A stretch of 64,000 nucleotides of DNA from Colletes latitarsis (taxonomy: Eukaryota > Arthropoda > Insecta > Hymenoptera > Colletidae). This document shows positions 21,321 to 33,100 of the stretch, one piece after another. The stretch covers positions 23,888,001 through 23,952,000 of the forward strand of contig NC_135136.1 in assembly GCF_051014445.1 (NCBI RefSeq), read 5' to 3'. Position 1 is the first letter of the stretch; the number at the start of each line of letters is the position of its first letter. The translations under genes and the position numbers were made by a program. Below the pieces are notes generated by a model, which worked only from the letters and a program-made list of their open reading frames with translations, made no database searches and was not told where the DNA came from.

Positions 21321-21505
21321 TGTTAAAATACTGTTTATATTATTTATTATAATGAATCTTGTTACAAAACAAACACACTTATTTTCCATTGTGAAAAGAA
21401 AACTTAAAAACTAAAAAACATTCCTCGACGTGTGCTTCTCTCACAAACACACACACACTCCTAAACACTAAAGAAACTAACGAATTTTAAGTCATATTTC
21501 TAACA
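21321..21505 (-). repeat. Copia 5' LTR, unit 1
   Basis: 185 bp from TGTTAAAATAC to CTAACA; nearly the same as the LTR at 59089-59274 in unit 2. The target duplication ATAAC follows at 21506-21510. Confidence 0.9.
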
Positions 21506-21519
21506 ATAACAGTAACATG

Positions 21520-21614
21520 TACTGAATTAGGCGAATCGAATAATGTATAACTCACCCCGATCCGTGAACGGGCCTAGCGTTTGCTAGGAATATAATGTTC
21601 CATAACTTTTCAAC
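21520..21614. repeat. Right arm of the spacer palindrome, unit 1
   Basis: Reverse complement of 16687-16776 with scattered mismatches. It contains the small perfect hairpin CCTAGC-GTTT-GCTAGG. About 60 bp of the inner end present in unit 2 (59282-59341) are deleted here. Confidence 0.8.
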
Positions 21615-22266
21615 AAAGTCTAAAATTTTTCCCAAGGGTTTTTGAATACCTATACACTGTATAGATATCCTGTTTCCTTCAACCGAACGACATGTGTCCC
21701 TAAAAAATATATTTATAAAGTAAGTCGGTCAAGTAGGAAGAATATTCAGATATTTAAGAATATGAATATATTGGTAAAAATATCCATTCCTCTTACCTTT
21801 ATGTCCTGTGTATTGGATAATATAGATTTACATACTTTTACCGCTGAATTCGAAATTCTGAACTAAACATAGGTACAGGACTCGTAAAAACCGTTTTTTA
21901 TTCTTTTTATAGTTTTATCTGTTTTCCAAAAAACAACCAATTAAATTAAGTTGCAAGAATGCAAAAGCGATAAAACTTACAGAGGCTTTAATAGAAAATT
22001 ATAAAACAAAATGTTTACTTAAGACTTTACCTTTTGTAAAAACCGGCGATATTGACTGTGTGTGTGTAAATCGTCGTACGTTCGTGCCCGGTGCAGTAAA
22101 ACACGTGCATCGATCTAGGTTACGTACGTTCCTCACGTGCCACTTTCTCAATCTATACTTTTACATAAAAATTACTTAGAAAATCACTCCTACTCCTCAT
22201 TTGGACAGAATTTTTACTTTCATGATTTTAGCGAAAAGTCGTTTTCCTGCTCGGGGAACACATATG
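21615..22266. other. Unassigned AT-rich spacer, unit 1, with an old direct repeat
   Basis: I see no gene. The stretch 21719-21803 (AAGTAAGTCGGTCAAGTAGG, then GAAGAATATT and ATTGGTAAAA) is a diverged direct copy of 16478-16560. A 74-residue frame over it is likely chance. The rest shows nothing I recognise. Copy in unit 2 at 59437-60088. Confidence 0.5.
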
Positions 22267-23648
22267 TACAGGGTGTTCGGCCACCCCTGGGAAAAATTTT
22301 AATGGGGGATTCTAGATGCCAAAATACGAAAATACAGACGAAAATCAAGAATACCAATTTGTTGATAGAGGCTACGTTGAAAAGTTATTAACAATTAAAC
22401 TCAAAAATTTCAAATCGTTCTGGAAAAATTGTTATCGGTTGCGGGGGTCAATTGCAATCATTTTTGGTGAATACACATACCTCCGAAATCTTACCCACTT
22501 TCGAGATAAAAATTCGAGAATGTGTGAAATTTTTTCGATGGAAAAGAAAAATTTCAAATCGTTTTGGAAAAATTGTTATCGGTTGCGGGGGTTACTTACA
22601 ACCATTTTGGGTGAATCGTCATACCCCCCTAATCATGCGCATTTTCGAGAAAGAAATTCAGTACGGGCGGAACTTTAAACGTTAATAACTTTTTAATAAA
22701 GCCTCCATTAACAAATTGGTATTCTTGATTTTCGTCTTACTTTGGTCTCTAGAATCCCCTGGGAGAAATTGTAATGGGAGATTCTAGAGGTTAAAGTAGG
22801 ATGAAAATCAAGAATACCAATTTGTTGATGGAGTAATACGATACTAAACAAGTTATTGACGTTTAAAGTTCCGCTCTTACTTTCGAATTTTTTTCTCGAA
22901 AATGCGCAGGATTTCGTATGTGGTATGTCTATTCACCGAAAATAATTGTAATTGACCCCCGAAACCGAAAGTAATTTTTTCAGAACGATTTGAAATTTTC
23001 TTTTTCTTTCGTCGAAAAATTTAGGCACTGCCTGTCGATTTTTCTTAAAAATTCCTTTCTGATTTTTATTCAGTTTGTAAAATAGTTGTTTAATAATACT
23101 CTTTGTGTAGGTACCCATGAGCTCTACTCGCGAAAAAAAAACGTTTCATTGGAATATATTCACTATTCACTATATCAGTAGGAGTTGCGGGGGCTGTTTG
23201 AAAATTTGACCAGTTATATGGGATTTTTCTCACTTTACGGGGTCAAGGAACAACTTTTCCAACATCTCTACATATTCTCCATTAAAATATGCGTTGTGTT
23301 GCTGTTTGAAACATTAAAATCGTTCAATCCGGCTGTCGACCAAAAAAAAAAAATGCTTGTAACTGACCCCTGCAACGAAAACTAATTCTTCCAAGACGAT
23401 TCGAAATTCTTTTTTACTTGAATTTTTTTTGTCGAAACTGAGTAGGATTTCGGGGGTACGATTCTAACTGACCTCCGCGACCAACAATAATTTTTTCAGA
23501 ACGATTTGAAATTTTTTTATTTAATGTTATTAATAACTACTTTTTAACGAAACCTCAGTCGAAAAATTGATATTCTTAATTTTCGTCTTATTTTGGCTTC
23601 TAGAATCTCCCATTAAAATTTTTCCCAGGGGTGGCCAAACACCCTGTA
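22267..23648. mobile_element. Composite of two foldback elements, unit 1
   Basis: Outer ends TACAGGGTGTTCGGCCA (22267) and TGGCCAAACACCCTGTA (to 23648) are inverted. In the middle, about 22682-22762 is a right-arm copy and about 22765-22835 a left-arm copy, joined back to back with their terminal ~25 bp missing (junction at CCCCTGGGAGAAA). So two elements of the same family as 1457-2139 have fused, losing the inner ends. The interior has the family's subrepeats and no transposase. Confidence 0.7.
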
Positions 23649-23743
23649 TATATTAAATCAATATTAATGAAATTACACCTTGACCGAATTCATTTCAATC
23701 CCCCCACACTAATACATATATTGTGTGTAGCCCATAAATGGTT
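23649..23743. other. Short unassigned spacer
   Basis: AT-rich link between the foldback element and the transposase remnant; nothing recognised. Confidence 0.5.
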
Positions 23744-24925
23744 GAGAATGGAGTCACCTTTCCTATACTGGTATTATTAGATGGTCGCAGGTCCTGCATA
23801 AATTTCAATTTACATAATTTTTGTTTTGAGTAAACTCATTTTACTTTTTTGTATATTACCTAATGCAACTCATATTTTCCAGCCATGCGATGTAGGAATA
23901 TTTAGACGATTAAAAGTTGCATGGCGAAAGGTAGTACAGGAACATAGACAAAGTACGTAGGTAGACTAAACCCATTACGAAGGTGAATTTCGCACCAATA
24001 TATATATCATACCATATATAAATTCCATGAAGAAGGAAATGCTTTTAAAGCTTGTGGTGGCCTATGACCGTTTAACTCAAATACAATTTACTAGACAAAA
24101 CGTATTTCAGAAAGAAGAAAATAAATTAGAATTCATGTCGCCAGATGAAACTGACATCAATGACAGCAATATAGGTAGTTTTACATAGCATTCAAGAGCA
24201 TATTCCAGATGATCTGAGAGGGGAACAATTTTCTTTTCTATATAGAAAATATTAAAATACAATCGGGACACAACTAAGACACAACACAAGACACAACTCG
24301 CAGAGAGAAAGCACTGCTGATGTTCAACGCAGTGCAGTTCATAGTAACAGTAAAACCAATACCAGTGTAGAAGACTAATTTAACAACGTTTCGCTAGAAG
24401 AAACTAATATATGATATACTGATCATTAATTAACTTTAATATTTCATGACAATGATGCTTTTACTTTTTTCTAATGGGAATTGTTTTGTTTCCGATGGTA
24501 CTGAAATCAAACTACATTAATTCTACAACGTTACTTTACTTATTTTCTCGTAAAGACAAAGATTCTTCAGAATCTATTCTGGATAAACATTATCAACATT
24601 ATCAAAAAATTGAAAAAACAACAAAGAAAAGAAAAGAAAAGAAAAGAAATATAGAAAGGTGTGTGCAATCAAAGTTACATCAAAGACATGGAAATAGACT
24701 CAGCTTGAAAAAATAGAAGCAATTGATAACCAGGAAAAAGAAAAACAAAGAATGAAAGAAGAACGATTAGAAAAGAAAAAAACAAGCCGAGAAATTAAAA
24801 GAAGAAAAGCTATTGAAAAAAGAAAGAAAAACAGAAAAATGAAAAGGAAAAGGAGAAAGAAAAGCAAGACGAAGAGAAGGAGAAATGTAAAACTCAAACT
24901 AAAAATAAAAATAAAGTTAAGAACG
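23744..24925 (+). pseudogene. Broken pogo/Tigger (DDE_1) transposase, unit 2
   Basis: The more complete copy of the transposase remnant. A frame from 23744 reads ENGVTFPILVLLDGRRS, matching the block around the second catalytic aspartate (codon 23780-23782) of pogo/jerky transposases, then FNLHNFCFE before a stop. A second frame gives LPNATHIFQPCDVGIF (about 23854-23900) and LKVAWRKVVQEHRQST, the conserved 'QP-DVG-F--LK' block, ending at TAG 23961. FKACG/PFNSN pieces follow near 24043-24080 and the lysine-rich tail at about 24690-24925. Upstream catalytic regions and the DNA-binding domain are absent, and frames change several times. From 23906 on it is the same as 1-1020. Confidence 0.65.
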
Positions 24926-25361
24926 TGAAAAGAAAATAATAAATAATATTATTGTGTTGTTTTTACAGGGTGAATGTAGTAACTGAACCAGGTGGTTATG
25001 ACTATGCAACATTTTTATTAGCATCTTTTTCAAACTCCACTTGGAACAACACTGTACGTATGTATGTATGGGATTATCAGGAACCGTGTTTGTTCGTTAA
25101 TCGGCACACTCGTATTTATTTCGTTAAACACAGTCACACCTACTACGTACTTTTCTTCAATCTTTCTCTCTTCCGTGCTGTCTTTTCTCGCTTTCTGGGT
25201 TATTCACCCATCAGCTGTTCGGCCGTACGCTCGCCGCGTGTTGACGGCTTTTTCGGCGGTAACCGTCTTCGCTCGTGCAAGCTCGTGGACAGCGAACGAT
25301 TCGCTGTTCGGCCAAAAATTCGTGCGCGATTTAATAATTTTCAACTGCACGGTTCCCTACA
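24926..25361. other. Unassigned spacer segment, unit 2
   Basis: Same as 1021-1456; no gene recognised. Confidence 0.5.
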
Positions 25362-26044
25362 TACAGGGTGTTCGGCCATCCATGGGAAAAATTTTAATGG
25401 GGGATTCTAGAGGTCAAAATAAGACGAAAATCAAGAATACCAATTTGTTGATGGAGGCACTGTTAAAAAGTTATTAATGTTTAAAGTTCCGCTCGTACTG
25501 AATTTTTTTCTCGAAAATGCGCAAGATTACGGGGGTATGTCTATACATAAAAAATGATTGTCACCGACCCTCGCAACTGAAAATAATTTTTCACAGAACG
25601 ATTTGAAATCTTTCTTTTTCATCGAAAAATATAGGCACCCGATTAGATTTTCGGTAAGGAATTTTTTTCTCGAAAGTGCGTAGGATTTCGGGGGTATGTG
25701 TAATGACCAAAAATGATTGTAATTGACCCCTGTAACCGAAAATAATTTTTTTAGAACGATTTGAAAAATTAGTTTTTCGCCGAAAAATATCAACACATAC
25801 TCGAATTTTTTTCTCGAAACTGAGTAGGATTTCGAATATATGTCTATTCACTAAAAATGCTTGTAATTGACCTCCGCAGCCGAAAATAATTTTTCTGGAA
25901 CGACTTGAAATTTTTGAATCAAATTGTTAATAACTTTTTAACGAAGCCTCCATCAACAAATTGGTATTCTTGATTTTCGTCTTAGTTTGGCCTCTAGAAT
26001 ATCCTATTAAAATGTTTCTCAGGGCTGGCCGAACACCCTCTATA
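25362..26044. mobile_element. Foldback/MITE-like element, unit 2
   Basis: Copy of 1457-2139, identical as far as I can read, including the inverted arms. Confidence 0.75.
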
Positions 26045-26059
26045 CTACTATGTTTACTA

Positions 26060-26355
26060 GATCCTGGGTTTTTTCCGTGTTTGAATCACGTAGTAATGTG
26101 GTAACACACTGAAGCAGTCTATTAAACCTGGTTTCGATCAATATTTCAGAGGATAACACCGGTTAGGTCTGGGTTAGGTCTGGGAGATGCGCGCATCTGG
26201 CTTATACTTTCGCCTTCTTCGCATACTTGTTGGCCAGATCCTGGGTTTTGTTCGTGTTTGAATCACGTAGGAATGTGGTAACACACTGAAGCAGTCAATT
26301 AAACCTGGTTTCGATCAATATTTTAGAGGATAACACCGGTTAGGTCTGGGTTAGG

Positions 26356-26357
<2 letters not shown>
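26060..26357. repeat. Satellite array 2, left part
   Basis: One and a part repeats, same as 2155-2452, interrupted by the retrotransposon at the same base. The left target duplication is 26343-26357. Confidence 0.95.
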
Positions 26358-26388
<31 letters not shown>

Positions 26389-29300
26389 TCGTGGGGAAAA
26401 TCTTCGAAAGACTCCCTCCCACCTGCTTGGGGAGAGGTGGGAGGGGTGTGTGGGATTCCCCGCGCCCGTACAACGACAGGCGCGGGACCTACCCACTAAA
26501 AACCCCACGGTGACCCTTCGGCACGCTTTGGGAGGATACCGGGAATCGCTCGAAGCATTCTTCCGGTATCCTCCCCGTGCCCGCGCTTTCGCGCCCATCC
26601 TCCGGGGGGACAATCGGTCCCCCCAGTAGACACACTGCCTCATAGCGGTGGGACGGGGCCACTCCATCCCGCCGCTATCCGTCCCGGGGCCGCGTTTAGT
26701 GGCGGCTGCGAGCCCCAACTCGCAACCGCCCGCGACCCCGTTTCCACCCCTCGGCGGCCGGGCGTTCATGGCCGCACCAGACCGCCGAGGGTGCCTCCCC
26801 TTGCGTCGGACCGGTAGGGGGAGGCACTTCTACCCCCAACCGGTCCGACCCGGCGCCGCCTGGCGGGAGGAGGGTCCCCTCAGGACCCCCCTCCCAGCCT
26901 AGGTCATCCGCCACGCCGAGGCGGCCGCCCGCGACGCCTCGCGACCGGGCGACGACCTCGGGCCACCGCACGAGCGCGAGCTTCAGCGCGCCGCTGAAGC
27001 TCGCGCTCCCTCCCCGCGGCCTCCTTCTGCAACATTACGTTCTCGCAGAAGGAGGCCACGGCCCTCCACTTCTCCTCGCTGCCGAGCATGGCGCGCACCA
27101 CGCCCGGCAGCGAGACATCCCGCCCGACGACGCCGACCAGGACACGGCGCTCCCCCTCCCACGCGGGGCATACCTCCAGGGTATGATCCGCCGTGTCCTG
27201 CTCAGCGTCGCAGTGGCAGCAACGCGCCGTCGGCTCCTTCCCTATCCGGCACAGGTATCTTCCGAAGCTGCCATGCCCGGAAAATACCTGTGCCATCCGG
27301 TAGGTGAGGCTGCCATGGCCTCTGTCCAGCCACTCCTTCAGGAGTGGCCGAACCGCCCCGACAGTCCGGTGCCCCGCGGTTGGCAGAGCCAGCCGCTCCT
27401 GCCACGCGAGCAACACGGACTGCCGGGCCTGGCGCTTCAAATCGCCCCAAGCAGGTTCCTGCCCGCCCGGGACCGCCCCCACCCCCGCGCGACGGTCGAC
27501 GCGGTGCCGGTACATCACCGCGTGCGACCGCGCGAGCAGGTCCATGGGCGGCATCCCCGCTAGAACCGTCGCCGCCTCATGTGACATGGTCCGATACCCG
27601 CGGACGACCCTGAGCGCCATGCGCCTCTGCACCCGACGCAACATAGTCATGCCGCGCCGGGAGGCAGCCAGGTCGTCCGCCCAGACGGGGGCCCCGTATA
27701 GGGCCACCGACTGGACCATTGCCACATAGAGGCGACGAACTCGGCCCGCCGGGCCCCCCAAGTTGGGCAGGATCCGGCCCAGAGCCGCAACCATCCTTTC
27801 CAACCGGGGGACCAGGCAGCGGAAATGCTCCTCGAAACGCCAGTGGCTATCGAGGATCAGCCCCAGATACCTGATCTGGGGCTTCACCTCGATGTCAGCC
27901 CCACCCACCCGGATCAGGGGGGGTGGCGGATCCTGCCGAGGTGAATGAAACGCAATCACCTCGGTCTTATGGACCGCCACCGTCATCCCCATCCCCCTGA
28001 TCCGGTCGACGACGCGTTGCGACCCCTCCTCCGCGCGACGCATGGCCCTCCCCCAGTGCGCCCCGACGGCCAGCACCAGTGTGTCATCCGCATAACACAC
28101 CGTGCTGACGCCGTCGGGGAGGCCGGCCCGCAACACCGAGTCGTACGCGATGTTCCACAGGAGTGGCCCGAGGACCGACCCCTGCGGAACACCGCAGTAC
28201 ACCTCCCTCCGCATATCACCATCCCGGCCCGGATACTCGATCCACCTGCCGCGGAGATAATCCCCGACGACCGCCCTGAGACAAGGGGGGACTCGATGAT
28301 ATTCGAGTCCCCTCCTTATCTCTTCCCAGGGGAGGGTGTTAAAGGCATTGGCAATATCCAAGGATATTGCCAATGCCACCCCTCCCCGGGAGACGGCCGC
28401 CTCCGAGAGGGCCCTCACACGACCTATCGCGTCGATAGTCGATCGGCCCCCCCGGAAACCGAACTGGCAGTCGGCCAGACCGGGATCACCCCGCGACAGG
28501 TGCTCGACGAGGCGGGCAGCAATCACACGCTCGAAGAGCTTGCCCACCTCGTCGAGGAGACAAATGGGCCGGTATGCGGAGGGAGACTCCGCGGGCCGAC
28601 CCTCCTTCCGGAGGAGGACCATCCTCGCCACCTTCCAACTGGGGGGGAATCGCCCGTCCCTCAGGCAGCGGTCGAACAACCGCCTGAGGTCGGCCCCAAG
28701 GACGCCCTGGGTCAAGACCCAAACCCGGCCGGGCACACCATCCGGACCCGGGGCCGTGTTACGAACCCCGAGCCGTCTGATGGCCGCTGCCAGCTCCTCC
28801 TGCGTGACCTCCAGCTCGGCCGTCCACTCCACTGGGACAGCCGCCGCCGCCGGAGGACGCGGTCCCCTCTCCCCAATTGGGAAGAGTGTATTGACCACGT
28901 CCTCCAGCAGCCGGGGGTCAAGACCCTCGGTGACGGGGGGCGCCCACGGGCGGAGCTTATTCAGCACCACCTTATATGGGCGCCCCCATGGATCGTCATC
29001 AAGGGTCTGGAGGAGCTCCTTCCATGCCTGGGTCTTGGCCCGTTTGATGGCGACCTGCAGAGCAACCCGCGCCACACGGTATGCTCCATACAGGTCATCA
29101 GCTGCCCTCGCTCGCGCCACGCCGTCGCCTGTACGTTGACGACGGCGCGCGCGGGTGTACTGGCGTCGGGCGCGGACAGTCGCGACTCGCAACTCCGCGA
29201 TCGCGTCCGACCACCAGTACACCGCCCGGCGAGGAGAAGCCCGCCCGACCCGGGGCATCGCCGCGTCGCAAATACCCGCGACCAATGCTCCGAGCCGGGC

Positions 29301-30114
29301 GACCTCCTCCTCTATGCTCGGCAACTCGGCCGCTCCCTGCGGCCAAGTTGCAGCGAGGGCAGCTGCCATCAGGGCGTCCTTGTCCAGGCGCCGAAGCGCC
29401 CAGCGGCGTGGTGGGGTGCCACGCAGGCGGCCGTGTCGGGATGCACTCGCGGCGGCAGAGACCTCCATCCGGATGTACCGGTGATCGGAAAGTGTCTCTG
29501 CCCCCGCGACCACGTGCCAACCCGACACCATGCGCACGGCGTTGGGGGTCGCGAATCCAACATCCACGATGGACCCCCCATATCGCCGCACGCATGTGTG
29601 CTCCGACCCCCGGTTCAATACCCGGAGGTCGAGCCCCGCCGCCCAATCGCCCAGGATCCCGCCGCGAACGGAGGTCCTGGGGGATCCCCAAGCCACCGAC
29701 TTGGCATTAAAATCCCCCAGGACCAGCACCGGCCGGGCCGCGCAGCGCTGCACGCATGCCGCGACCTCGGCCAAGTACAGCTCGAACGCAGCGTGACCGC
29801 TACGGGGCGAAATGTAGCACCCCACCACAGCGACTCCCCCCCAGTCCACGGCGACGAATCCCCGACCGCGCTCCAACAAGGAGAACGGTGGGGACCCGTC
29901 GCCCCCTCCCCATACCGTCGCCACCAAGCCGTCCGCGTCGCCCACCCAATGAGGGTGATCAGGGACGCGGTACGGCTCGGCGGCGACCGCCAGGCCAACC
30001 CCCCACTCCGCGAGGACTTGGGACATCAAGTCCTGTGCCGCGCGGCAGTGGTTGAGGTTGGCCTGGAGGAGGAAGCGGGGCGGCATTAATTAATGGCCGC
30101 GCCAGCCTCCTCCC
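26358..30114 (-). mobile_element. SART/TRAS-like non-LTR retrotransposon, copy 2
   Basis: Same as 2453-6209 in insertion point, truncation point, UTR hairpins and a poly(A) tail of 30 (T at 26358-26387). The right target duplication is 30115-30129. Because tail length and truncation are essentially random at each insertion, this is a duplicate of the same event, not a second insertion. Confidence 0.93.
26904..30086 (-). CDS. Non-LTR retrotransposon ORF2: endonuclease and reverse transcriptase, copy 2
   Basis: A 1060-residue protein with the same sequence as the copy at 2999-6181: endonuclease with GDFNAKS and SDH, reverse transcriptase with GVPQGSVLGP and YADD, C-terminal CCHC knuckle. The open frame is intact. 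Without ORF1 or a 5' UTR it has no promoter of its own in view, so expression would need read-through from the satellite. Confidence 0.95.
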   Translation of the reverse strand: MPPRFLLQANLNHCRAAQDLMSQVLAEWGVGLAVAAEPYRVPDHPHWVGDADGLVATVWGGGDGSPPFSLLERGRGFVAVDWGGVAVVGCYISPRSGHAAFELYLAEVAACVQRCAARPVLVLGDFNAKSVAWGSPRTSVRGGILGDWAAGLDLRVLNRGSEHTCVRRYGGSIVDVGFATPNAVRMVSGWHVVAGAETLSDHRYIRMEVSAAASASRHGRLRGTPPRRWALRRLDKDALMAAALAATWPQGAAELPSIEEEVARLGALVAGICDAAMPRVGRASPRRAVYWWSDAIAELRVATVRARRQYTRARRRQRTGDGVARARAADDLYGAYRVARVALQVAIKRAKTQAWKELLQTLDDDPWGRPYKVVLNKLRPWAPPVTEGLDPRLLEDVVNTLFPIGERGPRPPAAAAVPVEWTAELEVTQEELAAAIRRLGVRNTAPGPDGVPGRVWVLTQGVLGADLRRLFDRCLRDGRFPPSWKVARMVLLRKEGRPAESPSAYRPICLLDEVGKLFERVIAARLVEHLSRGDPGLADCQFGFRGGRSTIDAIGRVRALSEAAVSRGGVALAISLDIANAFNTLPWEEIRRGLEYHRVPPCLRAVVGDYLRGRWIEYPGRDGDMRREVYCGVPQGSVLGPLLWNIAYDSVLRAGLPDGVSTVCYADDTLVLAVGAHWGRAMRRAEEGSQRVVDRIRGMGMTVAVHKTEVIAFHSPRQDPPPPLIRVGGADIEVKPQIRYLGLILDSHWRFEEHFRCLVPRLERMVAALGRILPNLGGPAGRVRRLYVAMVQSVALYGAPVWADDLAASRRGMTMLRRVQRRMALRVVRGYRTMSHEAATVLAGMPPMDLLARSHAVMYRHRVDRRAGVGAVPGGQEPAWGDLKRQARQSVLLAWQERLALPTAGHRTVGAVRPLLKEWLDRGHGSLTYRMAQVFSGHGSFGRYLCRIGKEPTARCCHCDAEQDTADHTLEVCPAWEGERRVLVGVVGRDVSLPGVVRAMLGSEEKWRAVASFCENVMLQKEAAGRERELQRRAEARARAVARGRRPVARRRGRPPRRGG

Positions 30115-30129
30115 GGTCTGGGTTAGGTC

Positions 30130-33100
30130 TGGGTTATGCCCGCATCTGGCTCATGATTTTGCCTTCTTCGCATACTTGTTGGCCAGATCCTGGGTTTTTT
30201 TCGGGTTTGAATCACGTAGTAATGTGGTAATACACTGAAGCAGTCAATTAAACCTGGTTTCGATCAATATTTTAGAGGATAACACCGGTTAGGTCTGGGT
30301 TAGGTCTGGGTTATGCCCGCATCTGGCTCATGATTTTGCCTTCTTCGCATACTTGATGGCCAGATCCTGGGTTTTTTTCGTGTTTGAATCACGTAGTAAT
30401 GTGGTAACACACTGAAGCAGTCAATTAAACCTGGTTTCGATCAATATTTCAGAGGATAACACCGGTTAGGTCTGGGTTAGGTCTGGGTTATGCCCGCATC
30501 TGGCTCATGATTTTGCCTTCATCGCATACTTGTTGGCCAGATCCTGGGTTTTTTTCGTGTTTGAATCACGTAGTAATGTGGTAATACACTGAAGCAGTCA
30601 ATTAAACCTGGTTTCGATCAATATTTTAGAGGATAACACCGGTTAGGTCTGGGTTAGGACTGGGATATGCGCGCATCTGGCTTATACTTTCGCCTTCTTC
30701 GCATACTTGTTGGCCAGATCCTGGGTTTTTTTCGTGTTTGAATCACGTAGTAATGTGGTAACAAACTGAAGCAGTCAATAAAACCTGGCTTCGATCAATA
30801 TTTTAGAGGATAACACCGGTTAGGTCTGGGTTCGGTCTGGGATTTGCGCGCATATGGCTTATACTTTCGCCTTTTTCGCAAACTTGTTGGCCAGATCCTG
30901 GGTATTTTCCGTGTTTGAATCACGTAGTAATGTGGTAATACACTGAAGCAGTCAATTAAACCTGGTTTCGATCAATATTTTAGAGGATAACACCGGTTAG
31001 GTCTGGGTTAGGTCTGGGTTATGCCCGCATCTGGCTCATGATTCTGCCTTCTTCGCATACTTGTTGGCCAGATCCTGGGTATTTTCCGTGTTTGAAACAC
31101 GTAGTAATGTGGTAACACACTGAAGCAGTCAATTAAACCTGGTTTCGATCAATATTTTAGAGGATAACACCGGTTAGGTCTGGGTTAGGTCTGGGATATG
31201 CGCGCATCTGGCTTATACTTTCGCCTTCTTCGCATACTTGTTGGCCAGATCCTGGGTTTTTTTCGTGTTTGAATCACGTAGTAATGTGGTAACAAACTGA
31301 AGCAGTCAATAAAACCTGGCTTCGATCAATATTTTAGAGGATAACACCGGTTAGGTCTGGGTTCGGTCTGGGATTTGCGCGCATATGGCTTATACTTTCG
31401 CCTTTTTCGCAAACTTGTTGGCCAGATCCTGGGTATTTTCCGTGTTTGAATCACGTAGTAATGTGGTAATACACTGAAGCAGTCAATTAAACCTGGTTTC
31501 GATCAATATTTTAGAGGATAACACCGGTTAGGTCTGGGTTAGGTCTGGGTTATGCCCGCATCTGGCTCATGATTCTGCCTTCTTCGCATACTTGTTGGCC
31601 AGATCCTGGGTATTTTCCGTGTTTGAAACACGTAGTAATGTGGTAACACACTGAAGCAGTCAATTAAACCTGGTTTCGATCAATATTTTAGAGGATAACA
31701 CCGGTTAGGTCTGGGTTAGGTCTGGGTTATGCCCGCATCTGGCTCATGATTTTGCCTTCATCGCATACTTGTTGGCCAGATCCTGGGTTTTTTTCGTGTT
31801 TGAATCACGTAGTAATGTGGTAACACACTGAAGCAGTCAATTAAACCTGGTTTCGATCAATATTTTAGAGGATAACACCGGTTAGGTCTGGGTTAGGTCT
31901 GGGTTATGCCCGCATCTGGCTCATGATTTTGCCTTCATCGCATACTTGTTGGCCAGATCCTGGGTTTTTTTCGTGTTTGAATCACGTAGTAATGTGGTAA
32001 CACACTGAAGCAGTCAATTAAACCTGGTTTCGATCAATATTTTAGAGGATAACACCGGTTAGGTCTGGGTTAGGTCTGGGTTATGCCCGCAACTGGCTCA
32101 TGATTTTGCCTTCTTCGCATACTTGTTGGCCAGATCCTGGGTTTTTTTCGTGTTTGAATCACGTAGGAATGTGGTAACACACTGAAGCAGTCAATTAAAC
32201 CTGGTTTCGATCAATATTTTAGAGGATAACACCGGTTAGGTCTGGGTTTGGTCTGGGATATGCGCGCATCTGGCTTATACTTTCGCCTTCTTCGCATACT
32301 TGTTGGCCAGATCCTGGGTTTTTTTCGTGTTTGAATCACGTAGTAATGTGGTAACAAACTGAAGCAGTCAATAAAACCTGGCTTCGATCAATATTTTAGA
32401 GGATAACACCGGTTAGGTCTGGGTTCGGTCTGGGATTTGCGCGCATATGGCTTATACTTTCGCCTTTTTCGCAAACTTGTTGGCCAGATCCTGGGTATTT
32501 TCCGTGTTTGAATCACGTAGTAATGTGGTAATACACTGAACCAGTCAATTAAACCTGGTTTCGATCAATATTTTAGAGGATAACACCGGTTAGGTCTGGG
32601 TTAGGTCTGGGTTATGCCCGCATCTGGCTCATGATTCTGCCTTCTTCGCATACTTGTTGGCCAGATCCTGGGTATTTTCCGTGTTTGAAACACGTAGTAA
32701 TGTGGTAACACACTGATGCAGTCAATTAAACCTGGTTTCGATCAATATTTTAGAGGATAACACCGGTTAGGTCTGGGTTAGGTCTGGGTTATGCCCGCAT
32801 TTGGCTCATGATTTTGCCTTCTTCGCATACTTGTTGGCCAGATCCTGGGTTTTTTCCGTGTTTGAATCACGTAGTAATGTGGTAACACACTGAAGCAGTC
32901 AATTAAACCTGGTTTCGATCAATATTTCAGAGGATAACACCGGTTAGGTCTGGGTTAGGTCTGGGTTATGCCCGCATTTGGCTCATGATTTTGCCTTCTT
33001 CGCATACTTGTTGGCCAGATCCTGGGTTTTTTTCGTGTTTGAATCACGTAGTAATGTGGTAACACACTGAAGCAGTCTATTAAACCTGGTTTCGATCAAT

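Larger units (their letters stand above)
17056..21505 (-). mobile_element. Ty1/Copia LTR retrotransposon, nearly full length, inactivated, unit 1
   Basis: A 4450-bp element on the minus strand with two TG...CA LTRs, a 5-bp target duplication (ATAAC) and a primer site for initiator-Met tRNA. The gene order gag, protease, integrase, reverse transcriptase, RNase H is that of Copia. All enzyme domains are recognisable, but the polyprotein is broken by several frameshifts and stops. The LTRs differ from each other in length and by substitutions, so the insertion is not recent. It sits just inside the right arm of the spacer palindrome. In unit 2 only the 5' third is left. Confidence 0.93.

Noticed and set aside
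22137..22685. Open frames of 77-120 codons in the composite foldback element
   Set aside because: They consist of the element's non-coding subrepeats; the same repeated phrases appear in several frames.
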